A DNA stretch of 64,000 nucleotides from Planctomycetota bacterium (GCA_023150475.1 JAKLKU010000001.1:186001-250000); one strand, 5' to 3'. Shown: positions 35,140-44,017, counted from the first letter of the stretch. Notes: generated from the letters alone by a model not told the origin. Translations and numbers: made by a program.

Positions 35140-36170
35140 GCCTCGAGCGCGCGCTGGAGCGAGCGCGCGAACTCGGCGCTAGCGGACGCGCCGAACGACG
35201 GCTCGTCACGGCCTGGCTCGCCGGCCGGCAGCTCTCGACTGCGGCCGACACGCCGCGCGAGGCGCTGCCGAAGCGACTCCTCGCAGCGCTCGACGAGCTC
35301 GAAACGGAACTCGCGCGCATCGCGACGGTCGTGTCCGCGCATCCGAGCGCGGACGGCGCGCTGCGTTGGCTCGTCGCACTCGCCGACGGAGCGACGATCG
35401 AGACCGTGCTGCTGCCGAAGCGCGCGCTGTGCGTGTCGTCGCAGATCGGCTGCGCCGTCGGTTGCCGCTTCTGCAAGACCGGCGAAGGTGGTCTCGTCCG
35501 CAACCTCTCCACCGACGAGATCCTCGCGCAAGTTGCGCTCGCCCGTCGCGAACGGCCGATCGAGCGCATCGTCTTCATGGGCATGGGCGAGCCCGCGCAC
35601 AACCTCGCGAACGTGCTCGCCGCGATCGAACGCCTCGGCGACGAAGGTCGCTTCGCGCACAAACGGATGGTTTTCTCGACCGTCGGCGACGGCCGAGTCT
35701 TCGAACGCCTCGACGCCGCACGAGTGAAGCCCGCGCTCGCGCTTTCGCTGCACTCGGCGGACGACGCGCGGCGCGCGGAGCTCCTGCCGCGCGCGCCGAA
35801 GGTGCCGGTGCGCGAACTCGTCGAGCGCGCCGATGCCTACGCGCGGCGCATCACGTGGCCCGTGCTCTACCAATGGACGTTGCTCGACGGCGTCAACGAT
35901 TCCGACGCCGACCTCGAGCGCGCGATCGAGCTCCTTTCGGGCCGGCACGGGATGCTCAACGTCGTCGGTTGGAACCACCTCGAGGGCTTTCCCTTCCGCC
36001 GCGCGCCGCTCGAACGCGCCGTGCACTGGGTGCGGACGCTGAAACGCGCGGGTGTCTTCGCAACGCTGCGCTGGAGCGCGGCCCAGGACGTCGAAGGCGG
36101 CTGCGGCCAACTTCGGTCGCGGACGCCGCGCCCGAGCGTCCGCGCCAACTCGGCGCCGGCGACTCCGTAG
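35136..36170 (+). CDS. RlmN-type radical SAM rRNA/tRNA methyltransferase
   Basis: 344 residues. The CXXXCXXC cluster is C106-A-V-G-C110-R-F-C113, preceded by C99 (ALCVSSQ), one of the two catalytic cysteines of RlmN. The other is C323 in GGCGQL near the end. GMGEPAHNLANVLAAIERL, STVGDG and LALSLHSADD are RlmN/Cfr blocks. It would methylate C2 of an adenosine in 23S rRNA and some tRNAs. The N-terminus is shorter than in E. coli RlmN, so it may be a variant of the family. GTG at 35136 overlaps the nadA TGA and has GGAGG four bases upstream. An Arg/Pro-rich tail ends the protein. Confidence 0.85.
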   Translation: MSLERALERARELGASGRAERRLVTAWLAGRQLSTAADTPREALPKRLLAALDELETELARIATVVSAHPSADGALRWLVALADGATIETVLLPKRALCVSSQIGCAVGCRFCKTGEGGLVRNLSTDEILAQVALARRERPIERIVFMGMGEPAHNLANVLAAIERLGDEGRFAHKRMVFSTVGDGRVFERLDAARVKPALALSLHSADDARRAELLPRAPKVPVRELVERADAYARRITWPVLYQWTLLDGVNDSDADLERAIELLSGRHGMLNVVGWNHLEGFPFRRAPLERAVHWVRTLKRAGVFATLRWSAAQDVEGGCGQLRSRTPRPSVRANSAPATP

Positions 36171-36194
36171 CGCGCGCCGACACGCCTCGAGCGC

Positions 36195-36200
36195 TATCCT
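36195..36200 (+). promoter_or_regulatory. Putative -10 box (TATCCT)
   Basis: GCTATCCT matches the local TANNNT pattern and lies 105 bases before the ATG at 36306. The leader would be long, so this is weaker than the leaderless examples. Confidence 0.3.
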
Positions 36201-36305
36201 CGAGCCCCGGCGTCACGGTTCGACTGGTCCCCCGGTGCGTCCCGTCCAGTCGCCCGCCGCAGGCATCCGAAAGAGCCCGTCACCCGCGTCGATCCCCCCG
36301 CGAAC

Positions 36306-37298
36306 ATGATCCGCCGCCTCTCGATCCAACCCCCGTTCGTCCACGTGCTGCCCGCGTTCGTGCTTCCGCTGTTGGCGCTCCTCGCGCTCCCGACCGCGGC
36401 GCGCGGTCAGGACCGACCGACCGCACCCGCCGCCGCCAAGCCTGCGCGCGAGAACCCGATCGAGATCACCTGGCGCTGCGATCCGCCGGTCGTCTCCCCC
36501 GGCGGTTGGGTCGACGTCGTCGCGGCCTACGACGTCGCGCAGGGCTACTACTTCGCCGCGCCGCGGTCGCCGCAGGGACCGGCCGCGAAGCTCGAGATCA
36601 GCGGTCCGCAAGATTGGCGCCGCAACAGCTCCGCGTGGATGCAGCCTGGCCAGAAGCTCGTCGACCCCGAACACGGCGAGATCGTGGCGTTCGGCGGCAA
36701 GGCCGGCATGCGCTGGCGGTACCACGTGCCGACCGGGATTCCCGACGCGAAGCACGAGTTCAAGCTGACGCTCACGCTGACGCTCTCCGACGGCAAGAAG
36801 GGCGTCGAGCGCAAGTTCGAGGGCGCCACGAGCGTGCACGTCCACTCGAGCGGCACGCGTGGTCCGCTGCTGCGCAACCTCGACAACACCACGCCGCTCT
36901 CCGAGGAAGAACAAGCGCTGCTCGTCAAGAACGGCTTCGTCGTCCGCCCGCGAGCGGAGTTCGGAGTCGCGCGGAGCAAGGACGTCGCCGTCGTCGTGCT
37001 CGACATCCTGCTCGAACCCGGCGTCCACGACGACGCGCTGAACATCTTCTGCGAGCCGCAGGAACGACGTTTCATCCCGTTGCCGGGCTGGCGCGCGTTC
37101 CACGCGCAAGTCGGGCTCGCGCAGGACACGCAAACGACGCAGCTCCGCGAAGTCCTGCCGATCGAGTTCTGGGACGACGGACTCGCCGGTGACGTCAAGA
37201 TCCCGATCGAAGTCACGCTGCGGACGACTCGCGAGCAGGACAAGGCTTCGCGCATGGCGACGCAGTCGATCGTGCTCGGCATGCGCTACGAGCGCTGA
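36306..37298 (+). CDS. Secreted protein of unknown function
   Basis: 330 residues with a signal peptide (PAFVLPLLALLALPTAARG) and then a proline- and alanine-rich linker. Residues of about 50-180 form beta-strand-rich sequence: PIEITWRCDPPVVSPGGWVDVVAAYDVAQGYYF, which resembles the N-terminal domain of DsbD-like or other secreted sandwich domains (tentative). After a 20-residue link a second beta-rich half runs from about 210 to the end. I see no catalytic motif and only two cysteines. It starts about 135 bases after the RlmN-like gene and ahead of the M48 peptidase gene, on the same strand, but the gap between them suggests separate transcripts. Confidence 0.55.
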   Translation: MIRRLSIQPPFVHVLPAFVLPLLALLALPTAARGQDRPTAPAAAKPARENPIEITWRCDPPVVSPGGWVDVVAAYDVAQGYYFAAPRSPQGPAAKLEISGPQDWRRNSSAWMQPGQKLVDPEHGEIVAFGGKAGMRWRYHVPTGIPDAKHEFKLTLTLTLSDGKKGVERKFEGATSVHVHSSGTRGPLLRNLDNTTPLSEEEQALLVKNGFVVRPRAEFGVARSKDVAVVVLDILLEPGVHDDALNIFCEPQERRFIPLPGWRAFHAQVGLAQDTQTTQLREVLPIEFWDDGLAGDVKIPIEVTLRTTREQDKASRMATQSIVLGMRYER

Positions 37299-37325
37299 CC
37301 CACTCCGTCCGGCGCGCGGCGCTGC

Positions 37326-37331
37326 TAGATT
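37326..37331 (+). promoter_or_regulatory. Putative -10 box (TAGATT) for the M48 gene
   Basis: TGCTAGATT has an extended -10 form and ends 58 bases before the ATG at 37390. It fits the local TANNNT pattern. Confidence 0.35.
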
Positions 37332-37389
37332 CCACGCTGCCGGGGCGTCCTCCCACGCTCCGGCCTCCGGTTCCCCCGCGTCGCCCGCC

Positions 37390-38892
37390 ATGAGCTCGCC
37401 CTCACGCCCGGCGCCTCCATCGCCTGTCGCTCCATCGCCTGTCGCTCCGTCATCCAGGGCGCCGTCGCTCGCGTCGCGCGCGTTGCTCGCCGTCCTGCTG
37501 CTGATCGGTTTCTGCGTCGTCGCGCTATCGATCGTCGCGTTGCTCGTCTGGCTGCCGCTCGCGCTAGGTTCCCCGAACTTCACGTTGACGCTGAGCGCGT
37601 GGGCGGGCGCCGCGGTGGTCCTCTGGTCGATCCTGCCGCGGCCGGACACGTTCGTCGATCCAGGTCCGCAGCTCTCGCGCAACGTGCATCCACGGCTGTT
37701 CGCGGAGATCGAGTCGGTCGCTCGGTCGACCGGGCAAGCGCCGCCGGCCCAGGTCTTCCTCGTGCACGACGCCAACGCGTTCGTCAGCGAGCGCGGCGGC
37801 ATGCTCGGCTTCGGCAGCCGGCGCGTGATGGGACTCGGCTTGCCGCTGCTGCACTCGCTCGACGTCGCAGAGGCGCGCGCCGTGCTGGCGCACGAGTTCG
37901 GCCACTTCCACGGCGGCGACACGCGCCTCGGTCCGTGGGTCTACAAGACCCGCGCGGCGATCGGACGGACGCTCGCGAACCTGCAGGAGGCCGACCGGCC
38001 GATCCTGCACTTCGTCTTCGAGCTCTACGGCAACTTCTTCGTGCGCGTGTCGGAGTCGGTCTCGCGAGCGCAGGAGCTCGCGGCGGATGCGCTCGCCGCC
38101 CGTACCGTCGGCGCGTCGACGCTCGCGTCGAGCCTGCGGAGGATCGTGCGAGTCGCACCGGCGTACCAGACGTACTTCGCGCAGGAAGTCGTGCCGCTGC
38201 TCGAGCGCGGACGTCGTCCGCCGCTGCTCGCCGGCTTCGGGATGTTCGTCGGCCAACCGCAGATCGTCGAGCAGGTCGAACGTTTGGTCGAGGCGAGCTC
38301 GCGACGGCAGGCGGATCCCTGGGACTCGCACCCGCCGCTCGGCGAGCGACTCGCCGCTCTACGCGCCGGCGACGCCGAGCTCACGGGCGCGATGGCGATC
38401 ACGTTGCTCGACGATCCGAACGCGCTCGAGCTCGAGCTGCTGCGCTTCCTCGTCCCCGACCACGACGTCGGCGGATGGCCAGGAATCGAGTGGCACGACG
38501 CCTGCGAGCTGGTCTTGCTGCCGATGTGGCGCCACACGGTCCAGGCGAACCGCTCCGCGTTCGAAGGACTGACGTGGCGCACGTTTCCCCACGTCTGCCG
38601 CGATGCCGAGAAATTCGCGCGCAAGGCGCTGAAGCTCGAGGTCGGCGATCCGGGGCAACGAGGCTCCGAAGCCGCGCGTTGGCTGCTCGATTGCGCGCTC
38701 GCCGTGACGCTCGCGGACGTGGGTTGGTCGGGATCCTCGCTGCCGGGCGCGGAGATCACGTTCCGACGCGAAGACGACGAGCTCCGACCGTTCGGGCTCG
38801 CCGCGAAGCTCGCCCACGACGTGGATGCCGGCCAGGCGATCGTCGAGCTCGCCGAGCGCCACGGGTTCGCCGACCGCGCGTTGGTGCCTTGA
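37390..38892 (+). CDS. M48-family membrane metallopeptidase
   Basis: 500 residues. A proline-rich N-terminus partly coded by a 15-bp repeat leads to two membrane spans (LLAVLLLIGFCVVALSIVALLVW and the next). The zinc site is H168-E-F-G-H172 (LAHEFGHFHGGD), with the third ligand Glu229 in QELAADALAA. This is the HtpX/Ste24-like arrangement, in which the active site faces the cytoplasm or the membrane surface. The C-terminal 200 residues are extra and helical. M48 enzymes remove damaged membrane proteins; the specific target is not known. Two GC-rich hairpins follow the stop. Confidence 0.85.
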   Translation: MSSPSRPAPPSPVAPSPVAPSSRAPSLASRALLAVLLLIGFCVVALSIVALLVWLPLALGSPNFTLTLSAWAGAAVVLWSILPRPDTFVDPGPQLSRNVHPRLFAEIESVARSTGQAPPAQVFLVHDANAFVSERGGMLGFGSRRVMGLGLPLLHSLDVAEARAVLAHEFGHFHGGDTRLGPWVYKTRAAIGRTLANLQEADRPILHFVFELYGNFFVRVSESVSRAQELAADALAARTVGASTLASSLRRIVRVAPAYQTYFAQEVVPLLERGRRPPLLAGFGMFVGQPQIVEQVERLVEASSRRQADPWDSHPPLGERLAALRAGDAELTGAMAITLLDDPNALELELLRFLVPDHDVGGWPGIEWHDACELVLLPMWRHTVQANRSAFEGLTWRTFPHVCRDAEKFARKALKLEVGDPGQRGSEAARWLLDCALAVTLADVGWSGSSLPGAEITFRREDDELRPFGLAAKLAHDVDAGQAIVELAERHGFADRALVP

Positions 38893-38898
38893 AACGTC

Positions 38899-38926
38899 GC
38901 GGGCCCGGCCGGTCGGCCGAGCCCGC
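38899..38926. terminator. GC-rich hairpin between convergent genes (first)
   Basis: A 12-bp stem with one mismatch (GCGGGCCCGGCC with GGCCGAGCCCGC) and a GGTC loop starts six bases after the M48 stop codon. No T-tract follows. It may act for both the M48 and the converging S46 gene. Confidence 0.5.
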
Positions 38927-38940
38927 AGGAAAGACCTCGA

Positions 38941-38963
38941 GCCGCGGCGACGTCCGCCGCGGC
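38941..38963. terminator. GC-rich hairpin between convergent genes (second)
   Basis: A perfect 9-bp stem (GCCGCGGCG with CGCCGCGGC) with a 5-base ACGTC loop lies 16 bases before the S46 stop. With the first hairpin it forms a bidirectional terminator-like block. Confidence 0.5.
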
Positions 38964-38979
38964 GCAGAGCCCGACTCGC

Positions 38980-41079
38980 TCAGGACCGCGGCGGCGACTT
39001 GCGCAGCAGCTCGTCGGCGAGCGCGTTCGCGCCGTAGACCTTGCGGAACGTCTCGATCATCGCGCGCGCATCGACCGACACGGCACGGCCTTGGACTTCG
39101 TCGAACGCGATGTCCCATGCGAGGCTCTGGATGTTGCCGTCGAAGATCAGACCGACGACCGCGCCGTGGCGATCGACGGTCGGCGAGCCGGAGTTGCCGC
39201 CGATGATGTCGCAGGTCGACACGAAGTCGAACGGCACGTCGAGGTCGAGCTTGCGTTTCGCCTTGGCCCAGCTCGCCGGCACTTCGAACGGGTACTGCTC
39301 CTTGCGCTCCGCCGCGCGCTGATAGAGCCCACCGAGGTTCGTGAACGCCGGGACGCGCCGACCGTTCTCTTCGTAGCCGGCGATCTTGCCGTAGGAGAGC
39401 CGCAGCGTGAACGTCGCGTCGGGGTAGACGCTGTCGCCGTACACGGCGAAGTTCGCGGCCGCGATCTTGGCGTAGGCGTTGCGCTCGACCGATTGGACTT
39501 CGTCCTCCCAGCGCTTGCGCAGCGAACGCGATTCCGCGTCGAGCGCCTTCACGAGCCCGATCAACGGATCGTTGGACGCGTCGATCGCCGCCTTGCCACC
39601 TTCGTAGAGCCGTTTGCGCTCCGCGATGTCGGCGAGTTTGGTCCCGCCGATCAGTTCCTCCGCACGAGCGCGCGGCGACTTGCCCGCGAGCGCGGCGACG
39701 ACCGCCGGATCCGACCCACCGAGCACTTCGGCCATCTGCGAGAGCCGCATCGTCAACCGGTGCGCTTCGAGGTCGGGGTAGACCGGCGCGGGAGAGAAGA
39801 GCTGGAACTCGAGGCTCTCGAGCGCCGCGTCGGAGTACTCGCGCAAACGCTCCCCGTTCGGCTTCTGCTTCTCGTCGGCGATGCGCACGAGCGTCTTCGC
39901 GACGCCGGCGAGCTCGGACCCGAGGTTCAGCGAACCGCCGCCGAGCGCACTGAAGCGGTGGTAGTACGCGCGATAGGCGTTCTGCGCCGCCGCGATCTCG
40001 TCCCACGCGCCGCCCCACTTCGCTTGCCAGTCGGGGTTCGCGGCGACCGCGGCGCGCAGCTTGCGCTCCGCGTCGGCTTTGCGCTCCCAGAGCACCGGAT
40101 CCTGCAAGCCCGCGAGCCGGCCGGTCAGCGCCTTGCGGCTGTTCTGCACGCCGAACAGATCGTCCTCGGCGATGCGCCGCCACTCTTCGCTGCGGTCGCT
40201 GAAGGTCTTGAGCCAGACCTCGGTGCGCCAGAGCCCGGCGAGACCGAACGGCAGACGCACGTCGCGCAGGAACTCGAGGTGCGCCATCGTGTACGCGCGC
40301 TCCGTCGAACCCGGGTGGCCGGCGACGAAGACGAGGTCGCCGTCCTTCGCGCCCTCCTCGTTCCACTTGAGCCAGTGGCGCGGTTGGATCGGCTTCCCGT
40401 CCTCGTAGACACGGAAGAAGCAGCAATCGAGGTTGAAGCGCGGGAACTCGAAGTTGTCGGGGTCGCCGCCGAAGAACGCCGCCTGCTTCTCGGGCGCGAA
40501 GACGAGGCGCACGTCCTTGTAGTTCTTGTACTGGTAGAGGTGGTACTGGCCACCTTGGTAGAGCGTGACGATCTCCGGCTTGAGGCCGGTCTTCGCTTTG
40601 GCTTCGGCTTCGATCGCGGCCATCGCGGCGCGACGCGCGGCGAGCGCTTGACCCGTGCTCATCTCCGGCTTGACGTCGGCGTTGACGCGCGCCGTGACGT
40701 CTTCGATCGACCACAGGCAGTCGAGCTCGAGGTCGGGGCACGCGAGTTCTTCGGACATGCGCTGCGCCGTGAAGCCGTCGGCGAGCAAGTCGCGCTCGTT
40801 CGTCGAGAGCTTCGCGATCATCTCGGAGCCGACGTGGTGGTTCGTCATCACGAGGCCTTGGCCGCTGACGAACGAGCCCGAGCCGCCGGTCGAGAAGCGC
40901 ACGCACGAGAGCTGCAGGTGCTCGAGGAACTCCGGCGTCACTTCGAAGCCGTAGCGCTCCTGCAGTTCCTTCGCGGGCGGCTTGTTGAAGAGCCACATGC
41001 CTTCGTCGACGGCCGTGGCGGGGCGCGAAACGGCGGCGACGGCCGCGAGCGACGCACCGAGCAAGAACAGGGTTCTCAT
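38980..41079 (-). CDS. S46-family dipeptidyl-peptidase, DPP7-like
   Basis: 699 residues with a signal peptide. Blocks of peptidase family S46 are clear: DEGMWLFNKPP at the start, catalytic His in MTNHHVG (residues 81-82), GGDPDNFEFPRFN, and the nucleophile Ser630 in GGNSGSPT. Residue 648 in FDGN is glycine; in the studied enzymes a glycine there goes with hydrophobic P1 (DPP7 type) and arginine with acidic P1 (DPP11 type). It would clip dipeptides from peptides in the periplasm. The AAGGAG six bases before the ATG is a strong ribosome site, rare in this window. The divergent redoxin-like gene lies 281 bases away. Confidence 0.88.
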   Translation of the reverse strand: MRTLFLLGASLAAVAAVSRPATAVDEGMWLFNKPPAKELQERYGFEVTPEFLEHLQLSCVRFSTGGSGSFVSGQGLVMTNHHVGSEMIAKLSTNERDLLADGFTAQRMSEELACPDLELDCLWSIEDVTARVNADVKPEMSTGQALAARRAAMAAIEAEAKAKTGLKPEIVTLYQGGQYHLYQYKNYKDVRLVFAPEKQAAFFGGDPDNFEFPRFNLDCCFFRVYEDGKPIQPRHWLKWNEEGAKDGDLVFVAGHPGSTERAYTMAHLEFLRDVRLPFGLAGLWRTEVWLKTFSDRSEEWRRIAEDDLFGVQNSRKALTGRLAGLQDPVLWERKADAERKLRAAVAANPDWQAKWGGAWDEIAAAQNAYRAYYHRFSALGGGSLNLGSELAGVAKTLVRIADEKQKPNGERLREYSDAALESLEFQLFSPAPVYPDLEAHRLTMRLSQMAEVLGGSDPAVVAALAGKSPRARAEELIGGTKLADIAERKRLYEGGKAAIDASNDPLIGLVKALDAESRSLRKRWEDEVQSVERNAYAKIAAANFAVYGDSVYPDATFTLRLSYGKIAGYEENGRRVPAFTNLGGLYQRAAERKEQYPFEVPASWAKAKRKLDLDVPFDFVSTCDIIGGNSGSPTVDRHGAVVGLIFDGNIQSLAWDIAFDEVQGRAVSVDARAMIETFRKVYGANALADELLRKSPPRS

Positions 41080-41360
41080 GGGGTTCTCCTTCGTTGGCGA
41101 ACGGCCCTCGGACGGTCGGGCCGCGGTGTTCGGGGGCGAAGAAGATACGCCTCGGACGCTCGCGAGGCCATCGGCAGCACGGCGGCTCGCGGGCGGTCCC
41201 CGGGCACGAGGGCGGTACCCCGGCTCGCTCCGCGGACTAGACTCCTCGCCTCCGACCCGAACCGGGAAGTCGCGGCTTCCACGCGCGTCCGCGCCGGTCG
41301 AGACTCGCCGTGCAGGCTCGCCCGCTCGTCCCATCGCGCCGCAAAGCGGCGCTCCACGTC

Positions 41361-42122
41361 ATGACCCTCCGCCCCATCGCCGCTCTGATCGTGCTCGTCG
41401 CTTCCGCAGCGCTTGCGCTCGCGCAACGCCCCGGCGATTCGCCGCCGCCGCGCGAAGGAACCGGAGGCAAGCCGGTCGACGTGAAACCGGTCGACGCGAA
41501 GCCGTCGAACCAGAAACAGACGCCGATCGCGCTCGGCGCGACGGTCGACCCGAAGCTCGGTTGGATCGACGCCGATGGCAAGGCCGTCACGCTCGCCGAA
41601 TTCGAGAAGCGCATCGTCGTGCTCTACTTCGTCGGCAAGCAGTCCGCGGCGAGTGCGGCGTGGGCGAAGCGTTTCCAGAAGCTCGCCGAGCTCTACGCCG
41701 ACGCAGGCCTCGTGCTCGTTGCCATCGACGCGAACGCGGACGACCTCGCGGATGCGTCGAAGGTGGGGCGCGGCGCGCTCGCGAAATGGGCCAAGGACGC
41801 CGGCTTCGCGCGCTTCGGCCTCGATCCCGAGCGCGTGCTCGCCGACCGCTTGTCGGTCGCGACCAACGGCCACGTGGTCGTCCTCGACGCGCAACGCACG
41901 TTCGCGTTCTCGGGCACGCTCGACGACGACTTCAAAGGCGCCGACGAGGCTCGTGCGCTGCGTTTCGTGCGCCCCGCGCTCGACGCGATCGTCGCCGGCC
42001 GGAAACCGGACCGCGCGAGCACGCAGCCCCTCGGCGATCCGATCGTGCGCGAAGTAAAGCGGCCCGAACCGGCGCCGACGCCGCCCGAGCGCAAGCCCGA
42101 AGCGAAACGGCCCCGGAGCTGA
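41361..42122 (+). CDS. Secreted redoxin-like protein without catalytic cysteine
   Basis: 253 residues with a signal peptide (IAALIVLVASAALALAQ) and a proline- and lysine-rich linker. Residues of about 55-190 follow the AhpC/TlpA thioredoxin fold: WIDADGKAVTLAEFEKRIVVLYFVGKQSAASAAWAKRFQKL, where the normal CXXC or peroxidatic Cys position reads QSAAS. Later VLVAIDANADD, VATNGHVVVLDAQRTF complete the fold. The loss of cysteines means it is not a standard thiol reductase. The C-terminus is Pro/Lys-rich. A TAGACT box lies 117 bases upstream of the ATG, so the leader would be long. It is divergent from the S46 gene. Confidence 0.75.
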   Translation: MTLRPIAALIVLVASAALALAQRPGDSPPPREGTGGKPVDVKPVDAKPSNQKQTPIALGATVDPKLGWIDADGKAVTLAEFEKRIVVLYFVGKQSAASAAWAKRFQKLAELYADAGLVLVAIDANADDLADASKVGRGALAKWAKDAGFARFGLDPERVLADRLSVATNGHVVVLDAQRTFAFSGTLDDDFKGADEARALRFVRPALDAIVAGRKPDRASTQPLGDPIVREVKRPEPAPTPPERKPEAKRPRS

Positions 42123-42131
42123 GCGCCTGAT

Positions 42132-42203
42132 TGATGGCTCGCGCCTGAGTGACGGCTCGTGCGTGGGTCACGGCTCGCGCCGGGGTCACGGCTCGCGCTA
42201 GGC
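42132..42203. repeat. 18-bp tandem repeat, four units
   Basis: Four 18-bp units of the type TGACGGCTCGTGCGTGGG lie just after the redoxin-like gene's stop and before the cupin gene's stop, between converging genes. Units share TCACGGCTCGCGC at their core. Confidence 0.75.
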
Positions 42204-42240
42204 GAGCCGCGCGAGGTGCGGCCGCGGCGCGAACGCCGGT

Positions 42241-42780
42241 CTAGCCGCGCTCGACTTCCCAGACGTCGGCGCCGAAGTGGTCCCAGCGCAAGCGGCCTTC
42301 GTCGCAGTCTTCGCCGACCGAGAACTGCACGTCGACGAAATACACGATCACCGAAGGCGTCGCCGGCCGCAGGTTCTTGCAGCCGTGCGCGACGCCGGGC
42401 GGGATCCGCACGAGACGCGAGTTGCCGTCGCCGAGCACGATGCGCATCACCATGCCTTCGGTCGGCGACCCCGCGCGCACGTCGGCGACCACCAGCAGGA
42501 GTTTGTCGGACGGCGGCACGTACCAGACGTCGGTCTGGCGCTCGTGCAGGTGGAACGCCTTGATCGCGAGAGGTTCGACGACGCTGTAGTTGATCTGCTT
42601 GACCTTGAAGCCCGGGAGCTGCTTGTGGAAGCCGTCCTCGAGCCGCCCGAGCTCGGTCATCGACCCGCCGTCGTCGTTGAAGCGCTTCAGCTCGACGATC
42701 TCGAGCCCTTCGATGCGGCGCTTCGGCGAGTAGTCCTGTTTCTTGTATTCCGTGCGGGCGGAGGCGTTGAACTGCGTCAT
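42241..42780 (-). CDS. RmlC-like cupin (dTDP-4-dehydrorhamnose 3,5-epimerase family)
   Basis: 179 residues. The cupin barrel shows NYSVVEPLAIKAFHLHERQTDVWYV, with histidines in the place of the RmlC active-site HxR, and LVRIPPGVAHGCKNL as the second motif. This is the pattern of the dTDP-sugar 3,5-epimerase family, but the barrel is somewhat shorter and its catalytic tyrosine is uncertain, so it could use a related sugar. No rmlA, rmlB or rmlD gene is nearby. It ends next to a tandem repeat. Upstream, the aldo/keto reductase gene runs the same way with a 122-base gap. Confidence 0.75.
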   Translation of the reverse strand: MTQFNASARTEYKKQDYSPKRRIEGLEIVELKRFNDDGGSMTELGRLEDGFHKQLPGFKVKQINYSVVEPLAIKAFHLHERQTDVWYVPPSDKLLLVVADVRAGSPTEGMVMRIVLGDGNSRLVRIPPGVAHGCKNLRPATPSVIVYFVDVQFSVGEDCDEGRLRWDHFGADVWEVERG

Positions 42781-42902
42781 GGGGGGATCCGTGGGACGTC
42801 CCGGGAGACGCCCCGGGAGACGCCCCGAGCGACGTCGGGGAGCGGCAGAGGATCGCCGCATGCGCAGCGTTGCGCAAGGCTCGACGGTCGGGAAGCAGCG
42901 TG

Positions 42903-43952
42903 TCAGCGGCCGAAGCCGAGCTTCTTCAGGACGCGCCCCACCACGCTGCCGCCGCCGAACTCGAAGTTCGCGAGCCCGTTCCACACGGCGGCGACTTCGT
43001 TCGGCGCGAGCGAGAGCTCGCCGGCCTTCGCGTTCTCGCGCGCCTGGTCGGCGTTGCGCGCTCCGACGAGGACCGCCGTGACGCCGGGCTGCGCGAGCGT
43101 CGCGGCGAGCACCACTTGCCCGATCGTCGCGCCGCGCGCCTTGGCGATCGGTCCGACGACTTCCGCGAGGCGCGCGTTGATCTGCGCGCGGCTCTCGGGT
43201 TGGAACTGGCCCTTGCGCAAGCGACCGTCGTCCGCGGCGAGTTGGCGTTCGGGCGTCAACTTGCCGGTCAACAGTCCCTGCTCGAGCGGCGAGTACGCGA
43301 GCACGCCGACGTGCTGGCGCCGCACCCAGGGCAGGATCTCGTGCTCGAGGCCGCGCGACAGCGCACTGAAGCGCTCCTGCGTGCTCGCGAGCGGCACCGT
43401 TCCGAGCAGGCGCTGCGCTTCGTCGAGCATCGCCGTCGTGAAGTTCGACACGCCGAGTTCGCGCACCTTGCCTTGTTTGCGCAACTCCGTGAGCGCGCCG
43501 AGCGTCTCGGCGAGCGGCGTCTCCGGATCCGGCCAGTGGATCTGCACGAGGTCGAGCACTTCGACGCCGAGCCGCTTCAAGCTCTGCTCGACTTCGAAGC
43601 GGACGGAGTCCGCGCGCAAGTTGCGACGCACGGTCACCGGATTCTTCTGGTTGTCGACGCTCTCGAAGAAGACCGGTCCGCGAGCGTCGTCCCAGCGCAA
43701 GCCGACCTTGGTCATCAAGAGCGGCTTCTTCGTCATGCCGCGCAGCGCGTCGCCGATCACACGTTCGGAATGGCCGAAGCCGTAGACCGGCGCCGTGTCG
43801 AGCGCGTCGACGCCGAGCTCGCACGCCGCGCGGATCGCAGCGACGGCGTCGCGATCGTCGCTGCCGCCCCAGTACCAACCGCCGATCGCCCAGGCGCCGA
43901 AACAGACCACCGGCACTTCGAGGCTCGTCTTGCCGAGTTTGCGTCGCTGCAT
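42903..43952 (-). CDS. Aldo/keto reductase
   Basis: 349 residues of the AKR barrel. The catalytic tetrad is visible as Asp in DTAPVYGFG, Tyr in the same segment, Lys in LMTKVGL and His in VQIHWPDP. LGVSNFTT and VLAYSPLEQGLLTGK are the usual cofactor-binding loops, ending in NADPH-binding GARNADQARENAKA. The substrate is not known. A TAGTCT box ends eight bases before the ATG, so the transcript would be leaderless. The gene is divergent from the deoxyhypusine-synthase-like gene, 65 bases away, each with its own close box. Confidence 0.9.
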   Translation of the reverse strand: MQRRKLGKTSLEVPVVCFGAWAIGGWYWGGSDDRDAVAAIRAACELGVDALDTAPVYGFGHSERVIGDALRGMTKKPLLMTKVGLRWDDARGPVFFESVDNQKNPVTVRRNLRADSVRFEVEQSLKRLGVEVLDLVQIHWPDPETPLAETLGALTELRKQGKVRELGVSNFTTAMLDEAQRLLGTVPLASTQERFSALSRGLEHEILPWVRRQHVGVLAYSPLEQGLLTGKLTPERQLAADDGRLRKGQFQPESRAQINARLAEVVGPIAKARGATIGQVVLAATLAQPGVTAVLVGARNADQARENAKAGELSLAPNEVAAVWNGLANFEFGGGSVVGRVLKKLGFGR

Positions 43953-43960
43953 GGTCGAGG

Positions 43961-43966
43961 AGACTA
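43961..43966 (-). promoter_or_regulatory. TAGTCT -10 box, eight bases before the ATG
   Basis: On the minus strand TGCTAGTCT has an extended -10 form and ends eight bases before the aldo/keto reductase ATG. It faces the box of the divergent gene 36 bases away. Confidence 0.5.
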
Positions 43967-44002
43967 GCAGAGCGGGCCATGGAGCGCGTTCGGCGTGAGC
44001 CG

Positions 44003-44008
44003 TAGACT
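44003..44008 (+). promoter_or_regulatory. TAGACT -10 box, nine bases before the ATG
   Basis: CCGTAGACT ends nine bases before the deoxyhypusine-synthase-like ATG at 44018. A leaderless transcript is predicted. Confidence 0.5.
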
Positions 44009-44017
44009 CATCCGCCT

